Origin: Paracyclopina nana | Taxonomy: Eukaryota; Arthropoda; Copepoda; Cyclopoida; Cyclopettidae | Direction of reading: 5' to 3' | Assembly: GCA_019096065.1 (NCBI GenBank) | Contig: JAGUCH010000008.1 | Coordinates: 5,523,001-5,587,000 of the forward strand | DNA length: 64,000 nucleotides | Shown: piece after piece, positions 24,529 to 36,300 of the stretch | Numbering within the stretch: position 1 is the first letter of the stretch | Layout of the letters: each line of letters begins with the position of its first letter | Made by a program: the position numbers and the translations under genes | The notes under the pieces: generated by a model | Told to the model about the DNA's origin: nothing | Database searches by the model: none | The model's input: only the letters and a program-made list of their open reading frames with translations

Positions 24529-24890
24529 AACTAAAGGAATTTTGCATAGAGCACATCATCATGAAAATCCACTTGTTCAAAAATACGTTGATTTTGGAAT
24601 TACATCGACGACTTCTCTGCATTTTTTACCTTTTTCCATTTTCACACCTGGTCAAGATTGATGATCTGTTGACTGACTTGACAATAGACCTTCTTTTTCT
24701 CCAGATTCCTGTGAGTTAGTTGCCTTATTTTTCCTTGTGCGTTTCCTAAATTGAGTTCAGCAGGAAGTCTCTTCAAACTGCATCAAGAAGGTGACAAGTG
24801 CTGAGTGAGAGAAATTCCATGGCCGAAATTAGCCAAAGGTTTTAAGGTAAATTTCTCACCTCATTTTTCACACAGTTAACCTTTTCCATC

Positions 24891-24904
24891 CTGAAGATGG
24901 CGCT
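24891..24904 (+). promoter_or_regulatory. CTCF-like motif (12 of 14 positions)
   Basis: CCTGAAGATGGCGC compared with CCASYAGRKGGCRS: mismatches at positions 3 and 5 only. Confidence 0.35.
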
Positions 24905-27188
24905 GAGTGTCTTTTTGCAGCTTAAAAAAGCCATTTTTTGCCTTTTTCTTGCTAGTATTTCAAGGAGAGTTTTGTCCAAGCTTTAAAAGAGCATCTCCAG
25001 AAATCTTGAAATGGCCTCATAAAACTAAGCCAGGTCATGAATAGTAAAAAAGGGACATACTATGATGGTAAAAGTAGGCTTTTGTGCCAAAAAGATGCAC
25101 TCACAAAGATGAAGATGCAAATTCGGTCCCAACATTTGGGGTGGGTCGTGGACCTCTTTTTTCATAGCTCAGTCCCAAGGGACCAACAAAATACAATTAT
25201 AAGCAAAACTGTGGCCGTGTGTGACACACGAGCATTTTTCCTAGCAGCTTCTTTTCGCAATATTCAAAGTGGGACTGTGTGTAGTAATAATAATGGGGGG
25301 TTGGGTGGTATAATACGACTATGTAGGGGGATTTAGGAATTTCATATGTGCTTTTTCGCGGACAAGAACAAATGGGTTTGATTTACCTCCAACCGTGAAG
25401 AAACCGAATGACAAAATGACTCCAGTTATTAATTTAAAAAACCCTGGCTGTGAAATTTGAAAAATTGTGTAACATTGCACACTATATGCTCTAAAAGGAG
25501 ATGTACTTTTTATATAATAATGCTGCAATTTTCTTGCGAGAACGATCGCAATAAGAGAAATAGGTTGAAATGCTCTCGCAATAAAAAAACCATATTTTTG
25601 GCAAAATTGCAAGGAAAATTCACGTTGTAAAAACTTTTTCGGCTGGGAAATGATCTAAGGTCAAATTGAACCAGGTTTGACTCTTTGCTGGGCCAAATTG
25701 AGTTTTTCCATTAGGGCTCTCGAGAAAAGAAAGCCTTTTGAAAGTTTCACGAAAGTTCGATCTCCTACTCAAACTTTGCTATGCTTGAATGAAGACCATG
25801 CTTACAAATTTGTGCTAATTAGGAATTCAAAAGGGCTGATTGTAATCAGCGTTTTTTCCTTAAGAATTGACATATTTATTGATTTTAAGGTGGAAAATGA
25901 GCCAGAAGTTTTTACATTCCCAAGGGAGTCATCGGCATCTATTTGGGCTTGGGGAAAAAACTGGGATTACTTGAAATGGCAAAATTACTAAAACACAATC
26001 CCCCTTTCCTTCCAAAGCTTTCAAGTTCGTCTATATTCAAATGGTTATGGGCTAAAGGCCAGCCCCTTTCTTTTTGTAATAAATTCACTAAAGTGAAAGC
26101 CCAAAGAAAACAGATGCTGACGCACGGCGTTCTAGAACAGGCCAAATGTGCCAAAAAATAAAAAATACTTTAAAATTCAAATGTTTCAGCTTTTGTTGTC
26201 ACAATTACTTGATAATCCTTTTATATTTGTTGACATCTCACCTTATTTTTTATGGGAATTTGCTCTTTGGTTTAGCAGGGTTGTGAGCATACATAGAATA
26301 ATTCTGTGGGGACTTTCTATAGTCAGCCCAATAAACGATTCAGATTCAAATCGAGCGAGAGGGAGGAGGGTCAATGGGTTTCCAATTCAGCCAAAAACTG
26401 ATATTTGTGAGCAAATCTCTTTGGCCATCAGAGGGTCAATAATCACTCCAGCTTTATCTCCAAGTAGTGGAAGAAGACCATTTCAAAATTCTATGCGTGG
26501 CACGTAGCACTTGATTTGTTTCCACATTAATTTTCCTCACCTAATGAACGAGATTGGAATCTTTAAAAGTCTTCAGTATACATGACTACTTTGCATTCCT
26601 CGCTTGAATTTCACAATAATATGGCTAAAATGGAGTTCATCTGTGAAACTTTATTCTTGGCTTTATTTACTTATTCCTTTATGTTTCTTTGAGAAAACTG
26701 ATTTTATTGGAAACTCAAAAATAAAAGTGGAGAGCATGCATGCATTATAAAATTGTAGATGAACTGTGCTTGCAAACCTATTTATAAATGCTACCAGTAT
26801 GACCAGTAAAGTGCAATTCAAGAAAAAGGCCACTTGCTGAGAGTTGGGTCACCACCTTCAAAAAAGAAGTAATTTGTTAACTTTTGGTGGGAAAAAATGG
26901 CAAAACCCCACCAGAAAAAAAAATCCCTCTTCTCTAACTTGAAGATTTAGTTGTTAGCTTTATGAAGCTGAAAAATGAATGTATCCACATGTTTCACAAG
27001 TTTGAAGAATTACTGTTTGGTGGGGCTTAACCCATTGATGATAATTCCTGTTGTGAGGGCTCATGCACAGTTAGCTCCAGTTTTGAAGAGTACTACATTG
27101 TCTGAATGGCATCCTGAAAAACAACAACAACATCAGCAGAAGCTGCAATGGCATTGTCAGAATGGCCCAGTGGGAGGTCACATAGTGG

Positions 27189-27202
27189 CCAACAGGGGGC
27201 AC
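27189..27202 (+). promoter_or_regulatory. CTCF-like motif (13 of 14 positions)
   Basis: CCAACAGGGGGCAC compared with CCASYAGRKGGCRS: one mismatch at position 4. It lies in non-coding sequence before the peptide-precursor gene. Confidence 0.4.
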
Positions 27203-28150
27203 TCAAGCCAAGAAGAAGAACAAAGCTTAAATGACCCAACTTCAGGCCAAATGAGGAGAGAAGACTCTTTAAAACTCAATGCCAGATGTTCTTATGGTGA
27301 TTCATTATGGAGTAGGCCCCTTTAATTACAGTGGGCTGCCTGATTTGCATACTTGCCATCATAACCAGATTTCACAGGTGAAATATATTAAAAATCTTAT
27401 TTTCTGGAAATATTGAGTTTTACTGTTTCATGTTATGCTGTGCTTTGCTTCCAAATGTCGAATAAAAAGGTTATTTCATGGCTTGGTATTTGCTAATAGG
27501 TGAAATACGTATTTAAGAAAAGTTGCTTTTTCAGATAGAACTTAAATCTACTATTTTTATGGCAGCTAAGATTTTCATGAGTTTTCTTATACATTTCTTC
27601 AGTGTTATGCTGATTACCTCATTTTCACAGTTGTTTTCCTTTGGGCTGTGATGCTGAGAATTTATTTACCATGCTGATGACAGCAACAGCAGGCTCAGTT
27701 CAGCTGCTGCTCATGATTTCAAATTCAATTTTAATGGTAGTTCTCAGTATGCTGCAAAGTTTACTTCTCAGTTGGAAGTGAGAATTAATATTGCCATGCT
27801 GCTCCTCTCTCTCAGTTTTCCCAGCCAACCAACTCAGCTTTTATTCTAATACTCTGTATGGCAAAAAAGGAGGGAAACCGATCGATGCATTCACGAAACA
27901 TTGACTTTTGGGACACACGTGGCAAAGGCTATTAACAAAAACATCAACCCTCTTATCTAACCATGTAATTTATGGTCATATTTCGCGCACAAAAAATAAA
28001 TATTGGCTCATATTCAATTTTGCTGATAGGGCTGGAGCGAGCATGCTTTTATTGTATTTGGTGATCATTGTCTGAAATATTCCCATTTTGAAGCTTAAAG
28101 TTACAATAGATCTTCTAAAACTGATTCCCCATCCAGAGCTTCATTTTCAG

Positions 28151-29003
28151 TTATTTTGTAAGGGAGAGAGCTAGAAAACAGAATATTAGAAGAAAATTCA
28201 ATCTCAGCAATTGAGTACCTTTCATTACTGGCCAATTCCAAGCAGAGCCACCATAATCATAATCCAATTGGGAGTAGCCTCCATGGCCTCTTTTTAGCCT
28301 AAATGTGGAGGCTCTGACACCTGTGGAGGCTCCAGAGGCTGGATCAGGATCAGAGTAGGCTGACATCATCATTGTTCCGTCAATTCCTCTATAATTGAAA
28401 CATTTGTTTTTATAAACAGAGAGTGGAAGGTAATTGTAAGACAAGCCCGCCTAGCTAGTGGTAAATATAGGTTAAGTATGAATAGCCCGGCTAGCTCAGT
28501 CGGTAGAGCATGAGACTCTTAATCTCAGGGTCGTGGGTTCGAGCCCCACGTTGGGCGAACAAATTTTTGAAGTATCTATTTTAGCTTATAATGTACAGTG
28601 CCGATAGGTAAAGCTCCATTAATAGAAGCATATATCTTTGAATCGTAGGATTATTTTTAAAACATTGTTAAAACAATTCAGCTTATTAAAATATTTCTGT
28701 TGATAAATAATTAAATATGATTGAGGATAATGTCTTTGAAGAGAAGCCCGGCTAGCTCAGTCGGTAGAGCATGAGACTCTTAATCTCAGGGTCGTGGGTT
28801 CGAGCCCCACGTTGGGCGACCAATTTTTTGTATGATTTTATGTACCTCAGATTTCGATTTGTTTCCAATCTGGTGATAAGTAAATCATCCAGAGCCTTGG
28901 AGAACTCTTTCGGAGACATCACAGCCTTTTCTGAGGCTGAAGTCCACTGAGCTGCCATAGCCAAGATCACCATGATGATCAGGCATGATGTTTTTTTTGT
29001 CAT
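28151..29003 (-). CDS. Small secreted peptide precursor (115 aa), possible neuropeptide
   Basis: Three exons on the minus strand: 29003..28846, 28388..28219, 28170..28151 (348 nt, 115 aa); introns of 457 and 48 bp. The start MTKKTSCLIIMVILAMAAQW is a signal peptide with likely cleavage after TSAS. An acidic/helical segment (SPKEFSKALDDLLITRLETN) follows, then a Ser/Asp/Pro/Gly-rich region and a dibasic site LKR at residues 84-86, leaving a 29-residue Tyr/Gly/Trp-rich C-terminal peptide starting GHGGYSQLDYDYGG. No cysteines. That architecture fits a neuropeptide or hormone precursor, but I do not recognise the peptide family. The promoter has a TATATAAA box and an Inr. Intron 1 contains two tRNA-Lys genes on the opposite strand. 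Minus-strand AATAAA at 28048-28053. Confidence 0.75.
28443..28468 (+). pseudogene. Decayed 5' fragment of a tRNA-Lys gene
   Basis: AAGCCCGCCTAGCTAGTGGT matches the 5' part of the neighbouring tRNA-Lys (AAGCCCGGCTAGCTCAGTCGGT) with substitutions and small deletions, 17 nt before an intact copy. It looks like a relic of an extra copy. Confidence 0.4.
28485..28557 (+). tRNA. tRNA-Lys(CTT), copy 1
   Basis: 73-nt cloverleaf: acceptor GCCCGGC/GTTGGGC, A box TAGCTCAGTCGG, anticodon loop CTCTTAA (anticodon CTT), B box GGTTCGAGCCC, discriminator G. It ends before a T5 Pol III terminator. As far as I recall this sequence is identical to the standard animal tRNA-Lys(CTT). It lies in intron 1 of the peptide-precursor gene, on the opposite strand. 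Confidence 0.98.
28746..28818 (+). tRNA. tRNA-Lys(CTT), copy 2
   Basis: Identical over 73 nt to copy 1; anticodon CTT; followed by ACCA and a T6 terminator. Also in intron 1 of the peptide-precursor gene, antisense to it. Confidence 0.98.
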
Positions 29004-29061
29004 TGTAGGCAACAACAATGCTAGGCCCACACTGACGTGGATTGCTCTGAGCTTAACTAGT

Positions 29062-29069
29062 TTTATATA
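29062..29069 (-). promoter_or_regulatory. TATA box of the peptide-precursor gene
   Basis: TATATAAA on the minus strand, with an arthropod-type initiator TCAGT at 29031-29035, about 30 nt downstream, and the ATG at 29003. Spacing is textbook. Confidence 0.7.
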
Positions 29070-29070
29070 C

Positions 29071-30311
29071 TCCCAATTTGCTTCATTATGCAGTGGGGTG
29101 ATTTTCAGCTCAAATGTCTTTTCGCCTGCAATTTGGCTCTAATTGAACTAGCTCTTGTTGGCTACAATCAATCAGATGACTTAGTGGAAGGGGCAGAAGA
29201 AATCCCTCACCTTTGGCACCAAAAAAGTGAGAGAAGAAAGCAAATTGGACAATATTTGCTAGCCACCCTTGGTAGGCATAAAAGTCGTCTAAGAGCCCTT
29301 TTCCTCCTTTGGTGAGGGCAATTTTTGGCAACCTGATCTTGTTGAATCATTTGTCAGGTTGGCATCGGAGTGGGAAAAATTGGAGAAGAAAATGAGAAGA
29401 GGACTTGGATATGCATGGAGCAACTTGTGATGTGTCACCATTTGTGTCTGGCATTGTTTACATGACAGCAGCAGCCCTTTTAGGCTTTTGTTTTGCTAAG
29501 CCCTTTCACCAAAGTGGCAACTGAAGGACACACATCTTAGGATGACAGCTCATGATTAGGAGAAGTGCTACAAAATGACACTCTCAAGGCTTAGAGCCAA
29601 ATTTGAGGACAACGCTGCCATATACTGCTACTCAACAAGATTGTTTGTTTGGACCTCTTTTTGCGATATTTGTGCATCGCTCATGTTTTTCGGGGAAACG
29701 TAACGGGGAGACGCGGCGCGAAACGCCGCCAAAACTTGTTTACGCGAAAGACATGATACACAAAAAGCGGCGCAACTTGCAGTGCCTTAAAAAATAAGAA
29801 AGAGAGGTCAGCAAAAAAACTGAAATATTTAATTTCATTTTTTGTATTATAAATATGATGAACGAAGTTATGAGATATTAATTTTAAGAGACAGGACAAT
29901 TTTTAGAGATCATGATGTTGCCTTTATTTATTTCCAAAAACTCATTCTTTTTAAAGTATATCACATCTACTTCATACTTAGGCATAATAATAATGATAAT
30001 AATCATAATAGTGATAGCAATGTTGTCTTAGCAGTAATAATCAACTCAAATGTTTCATTCATTCTCTCTCTCTGTTTCGCGAATCCTAGGAACAATTTGG
30101 TTTGTCTACACGCACACCATGCCTATTTTTATGGTTATCAGTTCGATTGCTGTTTCGTTTTGGCGAAAAAACGGATTTAAGTACAATATTTGTGACTAGT
30201 CAGCAATTAGCGAGACACAACATATGCAATTCTTCTTCTTCGCAAAATCTGGAGGTATTTTGGACAGGTTTTTCGTAGTTACGATGAGCAGAAGCCGATC
30301 CGTAATTCTTG
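29071..30311. other. Non-coding stretch between peptide precursor and adhesion gene
   Basis: About 1.2 kb. It includes the upstream region of the peptide-precursor gene and the 3' flank of the adhesion gene. A short CG-rich island lies at about 29693-29745 (ACGCGGCGCGAAACGCCGCC). No exon supported. Confidence 0.5.
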
Positions 30312-30317
30312 TTTATT
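30312..30317 (-). terminator. Polyadenylation signal of the Ig/FN3 adhesion gene
   Basis: AATAAA on the minus strand about 45 nt after the stop codon at 30360. Confidence 0.5.
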
Positions 30318-30359
30318 TTTAAAGCTCAAAATTAGCTCGGATGTGGGTTTTTCGATTTT

Positions 30360-33300
30360 TCAGGCGGCCCACTGTGCCAACATGGACAAGGCAAGTGTGG
30401 ACGTGAGCGCAGCGACTGAAAAAGTGGAGGCGCCCGAAAAAAATCCCTGCTGATCGTAAGAAGCCAATTCCATTGGGTTGTAGTCTGAAAAATTCATCAA
30501 AATATCAATGCAATGCTTCTTACAAGTTAGACGTCCGAGGCGGGGAACGAAGCTGAGCCGACTCGGATAATTTGAGCGGAGGATTTCACCCAACTCGCAT
30601 CATTCTTTTTATGCGTTCAATGTATTATTATGCGGCATCGAAATCTTACCTCTGTCTCTGGTGCTAAATCTGAAAATGTCACTGGCATCTGACCAACCCT
30701 CTCTGTTTCTGGACTGGATGATCACCTCGTATTCAGTGGAGGGCACCAGACCGTAGAAGACAAAGTTGCCCGTGTAAGTGAACCTATTTCGATATTGAGA
30801 GCTTGGTCGGGGATTCTCAATCGTTGGAATTATGTTGGTCCATTCAATCGGCTGCTTTGCTTGGAAATTCGATGATCGGCCACTTTTGGTGGCTGACGAA
30901 GATCCTGCGTATTGGTAGGCATCATTGCCGTAATGAGGCTGAAACAAGTACAGCAGGATATGTGAATACAGATGATTATCAGTGTGTATTTTTTGCTTAC
31001 TGTATTCACTCTGTAGAGGATCCTGTATTCGTCAATGGGCAAAAAGCTGTTGACACTCCATGTCAAGTTGTACTGGTCTTTGTACGCGCTGAGTTTGGGT
31101 GAGACGATTTTTGCTGCATGAGGACGACCTAAAATAAAGATAACATGAAGAAAAGCTTCGCAATGGCAATGCTTGAATATTAGATTGATTAAATTGCAAT
31201 GGCAAAAGTCTGCTAGGTCTATACAAGAAAGAACTGGCTAATAGATCCTAAGAAGAAAAGGATGTCAAATGCTGATAAAAAAGATTTACTTATAATGAAA
31301 ATATGCTAGGCATTTAAAATAAGAAAGGTAATTCATCAAATTGTGTAATAAAAGAGCTGCTAGGTAATTGTAAATACCAGAGATTCATTTTTAGGGTTTA
31401 TTTATAGGTGTTTTGGACATACCTGAAACTTCAATGGATCCCCTCTCCCTGCCCAAGCTATTGTCAGCCATACATGAATAGTTTCCAAAATCCACATCTC
31501 TCACGTTTTTCAAAGTGAGCACATGTCTGTTGCCAAACGTAGTCATTTCGTGGTTATTTGTGGGATCCAAAAGCATGGTGTCTTTGTACCACTTTACCTG
31601 AAATGGCAAATAAATCCCACCCCCATTAAATATTTGCATACCATGTGTTAAAGAAGAGACAAATTGGCTTTCCCAATTGTCATCATGCCAGCCATTTATT
31701 TTGTGCACATTTACATTCAGAAATCGGATTTATGCTAAAAAGCAAAAAGTCCTTTGGGACAACCAGGAAAATACTTTGCCTTTAAAAAAAGAATCTTACA
31801 TCAGCTGCGGGCTCAGCATGGATGTTACAGGCCACTTCAGCCTCCAAGCCTTCTTTGGTAGGAATCCATGTCTGGTCGATTTCAATTTCAGGCGAATCTA
31901 GCCAGAAGAAAAGTAGCTGATGAGAGATGGCTGTATCAATTTGGATTTTGATGGGAAAACTTACAGAGAACTTTGAGGTCGATTTCAGCCCTGGCGGGAA
32001 CCCCAACATTATTGTCAGCAGAGCACACATAAATGCCAGAGTGATGACGAGACACATCTTGGATGATGACAGAGTTGCCTTCCACAAACTTGTCCCCAGA
32101 AGGTAGCAGGTTATTCTGAAATTGCACAATAAAGTCATGGTTAAAATAATGTCAGTAAGAATAGCCCGGCTAGCTCAGTCGGTAGAGCATGAGACTCTTA
32201 ATCTCAGGGTCGTGGGTTCGAGCCCCACGTTGGGCGACCATTCTTTTGTAACTTTCTTTTTTAACTTAAAAAAACTTCTTTAAATATTCAAGTCTCTGAA
32301 TTCCCAATCTATTTCTCAATAACTAAATTTATGAATTTAAAGCAACTACTAATTTCATATTAATTATTCTAAAGTTAAAATAAATCTTAAGAAGAGTTGG
32401 TGTTTGTGAAGAAAGCCCGGCTAGCTCAGTCGGTAGAGCATGAGACTCTTAATCTCAGGGTCGTGGGTTCGAGCCCCACGTTGGGCGACCAAATTTTTCT
32501 CAAAAAATCCTTTCCTACCATTAAGTAGAAAGGTTATGACTTCCCTTTCTCCCCCAGCAAATACGAAATTCACCCCTTGCTTAGCTTGCAAGCGAAAACA
32601 GACTGGCTGTGATTCTTTTGAGCCAAGAAATGAGTCATTTCCCGTTCAAATTCTGGGACGAAGTCGATATTTTTTATCTGCATCAACTGCTCCTTTAAGC
32701 TTGGAATCTTTGAACCTTTGTAAAGAACTGCTATGAATAAGAATCACTTTCTGCTCGGATTGACACAAAGAATAGAGCATGTCGTGAGCTTTCTTTTCGG
32801 TTTACTTCGAGGGTTGTGCTCACCATCAACATTCAGTGATTGAAGAGCCGGAAGTCACCCAAAAATAGTGGAACGTTTTCGGGCCAGATTGCGACACTGT
32901 GCTCCATATGATGAACAATGGGGGTTGTCATTTCGGGATAGCAAATGTTGTGTTAGCGCAATTTGCTTCATATACTGTTTGATGGGGGCATTAACTGAGT
33001 GGAAGGACTTCTTATATCATGTTCTACTCACTGTGGGCTAACGACGCCTGGAAATGTTTTGGGCTTTCACTAATTTCGTATCTGCGACAGCAAGCTTCAG
33101 TTGTGGTTTAGACCATTAAAGAGCATAAAGTGCAGCGTAAATCATGCAACACATTTACTTTTGAATGTAGCTTTTGTGGCATCATTCTTCAACATTAAAT
33201 CGTGGATGATTTGTTTATGGTGGCTCCTTCAAATGATGCTTTCAATGAAATAAGTTCATTTTGACAACCATTTTTTCATCGGTTGCATGGAACATGAACT

Positions 33301-36300
33301 TCTTTTCAAAGCATAACAACGATGACAAAGTTGCAAAGCTGCAAATTGACAAAAGTGCTTTCTTTGTTGAAAAGTAGCCGAAATAAGCTAAGGAACAAAA
33401 GCAAATCGGCTCCTCTGAAGAAGAAGCAATAACGCTTTGCAAGGGTCATTGTGCTCCAAAAACTCATTTTCTTGTGAGTAACAAATTATTTGTCCAGCAG
33501 TTGACATTTTGACAAATCCTCGAAAGGTTACAAATGTGACCTTTTTCCTACATGTCCCATGCCCCTATAGTACACACCCTGTGCGATTGAAAGCAGTTGT
33601 AATAAGGGTAGTTGCACTGATGGAGAGGGGAAATGGCATCGAACCTGTATCCGGTACTTACAGAAGCGTAGTAGTTGAGTCTCTACCAAAATTGCAAAAA
33701 CATCTTCTTCTTGCAACTTTGGCACTCACGCTTGTAGTTCTGCTGCCATTTTATTATGGCTTGAAAGCATGTCAAAAGCGCTTTGCGTGATGCGAGCAAT
33801 GAATTCCTACAAATTCACTCAAATTCCGAGTTCCTGAGCTGGTTCGTGCAGCCAGTCGATTTGAATTTTCCCGCCTTTATAATACCTGCATGAAAGGCCT
33901 CAAGTCAAGGTTAGCAACTTTGAGTTCTGCCATTTTTACATTGCATCCAAAAGTAGCAAAGTCAGTTTAAAATAAGTGATCTATCATTACTTAACGGATG
34001 ATCAGCTGATGCGTGACGTCATTGTTTGCTATTGTTTACGTTAAGGCCACGTGGGCTAACACGCCGTGCCGCGCCAAAGCCCTCGCACTAGAAATTGACC
34101 CGCTCTTTAGCTAAGCGCAAAAGACAGTTGATTGTCAAGTGTCAACAGCTGTTGACTTTTTAATATCTCTCTTCTTTTGCTTGAAGGCCCAGGAAAAGCT
34201 CGCGATGTGATTTTGCACTCGGGAAGGAAGTCACTTGTCACGTTGCATTTTCAAGCCCCTTTTAAAGGCTCTCTTAGCTGCTCTACTGTGCCCTAATAGT
34301 TTTACGCAGTCAGAAAGCAAAGCAAAGAAAAGGGAAAGTATAGAGTTGTACAGTTGTAACTTGGTCAAATAGTTTTGGAGCACAAAACAACAACAGGACT
34401 GCAACTTGCTTTCTCTCTGCTAACATTACATAGTGAAACAGGCTTAAAATTACAGACTTACCGCTCTTTGCCAGGTTATTTTCGGCGGTGGATTGCCCTT
34501 CGGATCGCATTCCAGAGTTATTGTAGAGCCTTTTCGAACCACAAATTTGCCATCTTGCGGTAAAGGCTGCACACTGGGCGGAACTGCAAAGTAAAGCACG
34601 GAAAGTGTTACATGGCCTTTAAAGGTGGACGAGCTGAAAAATTCACGAGTAGTCTTGTATATGAATTGCAAAAAGACATTTTCTTCCAGATTTGGTATGT
34701 CATATGTAAATATTGGAGATGCGAGTACACTGGCGCCACTTGTGCACAGCGGGCAAAAATAGATTAATTTTTAAAAAGCAATGTCACGAAAGCTCTCTTA
34801 TAATTCTTCTTCATAATGATGAAGCGTAGCATATTGTTAAAAAACTGCTTGTAATTCAAGGACACTTGAAAAAATGCAAATATTTGAACAAACAAGCTAA
34901 CTTATTTTGTTTTAGCTCGAAATAAAATAATACCAAAATCATAGCCCTAACTAATGTAACTTTTTCAGTTTTCAATTGAGTGTAATGAAAAGAAATATTT
35001 GAGCATTTATTTGTAGATGTGTTCGTTAGTAAATACGATTATGACACTGCCTGTTTTGTGAATTTTAGGCTGCAATTCTGAATAATGGCAGACATTCTGC
35101 ATTGTGCTGCTAATAATGGAGCTGTTTGCGGTATTGTTTCCCATGTTGCTACTGCTGCCTTCAATGTCCTCCAGTCAGACATGAAAACAGCAGCAAAAGT
35201 GAACTGCCAAGGCACTCAAGATCACTAATGGATCGTGATGAGTCTGCCATTGTTGATCCATCAGTATGGCCAAAAGAAAGAAAAAAAGATGCATTCATTG
35301 CTCTTGTGGGAATTCTAGAGGAGGTCAGAAATGCGAAAAAGTGGCCTTGGTTTCAAAATATGCAGCCACAAAGGCTTTTTTTCTGCTACTAGTGTACATA
35401 GCTACTAGGCTCGCGTAATCAGTTATGAATTATTCAGGAGAAGCAGCTAGCTTTCGCATGTCCAAATCATACATTGTGTCCATCATATATGTGTCAGGTA
35501 CATTTAAGGCAAATTGAATACACTAAATATGTAGACGGAAAATTGCTTAGAAGAGAAGCCCGGCTAGCTCAGTCGGTAGAGCATGAGACTCTTAATCTCA
35601 GGGTCGTGGGTTCGAGCCCCACGTTGGGCGACCAAATTTTTTTGACGCTAACAATTTTGCTGACTGTATTTTTTGACAAAGGATTAGGCTAATGTGAGAG
35701 CTATGCCATCAGAAGACATACTAATGTAAAAAAAAAATTATAAATTCAAAATGTAAACATACCAAGAATTTCCAGCCTGTTTGTTTGATGCATGGGAGAT
35801 CCGTGCGTTTCGATTCCACAATCATATTCACCCGAGTCGGTTTCTTGCAAATTGTCAATGCGCAAATTGTAGCCATCTTCCAAGGTAAATCTGGAGTCTT
35901 TACGAATTATAACTTGGCCTGCACTTATAATCCGATTAGACTCCGTCCATATAATATTGGAATCACCTGCAAATTAACGCAAACACAAATCAGCATTTTA
36001 TGAGCACCAAAGTGGCATTTCCTAATGAAGCCTTATTTAAACGCATAAAGTTTATAAGAATTTTAGCTGTACTATTATGTACCATTCATTAAAAGAGCGT
36101 AATTGATAAATAAAGGGTGTTTCTTTTTATAAAGATACAAGATGTCCATTCTGAGCTTTAAAAAGTTATTTCCTTTTTTTTCAATTTAGAAAGCTCCACT
36201 CAAATTAATTAGAGAACATTGCTGCAGAAATGTAATTTTTTTGCCATGCCAAGTTTTTTATTATTTGCTTATGGCCATTCTTTACTGATTATAGGTACTT

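Larger units (their letters stand above)
24128..28047. other. Long stretch without a supported gene
   Basis: About 3.9 kb of AT-rich DNA. Several frames of 70-120 codons occur on the plus strand (25037-25336, 25677-25991, 26148-26507, 26975-27325), but none shows a domain, splice context or coherent composition I can defend. A Cys-rich minus-strand frame without ATG lies at 24306-24528. CTCF-like motifs lie at 24891-24904 and 27189-27202. Confidence 0.45.

Noticed and set aside
25310-25328. TAATACGACTATGTAGGG resembles a phage T7 promoter
   Set aside because: It lacks the CACTATA core spacing of the T7 promoter and lies in ordinary host DNA; chance similarity.
26148-26507. 119-codon plus-strand frame
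   Set aside because: No splice context, domain or promoter; amino acid make-up looks random.
30485-30593. Open minus-strand frame before the last adhesion exon, considered as an extra exon
   Set aside because: No acceptor gives the right phase after exon 9, whereas joining exon 9 directly to 30484 gives an exact frame and a plausible GPI tail.
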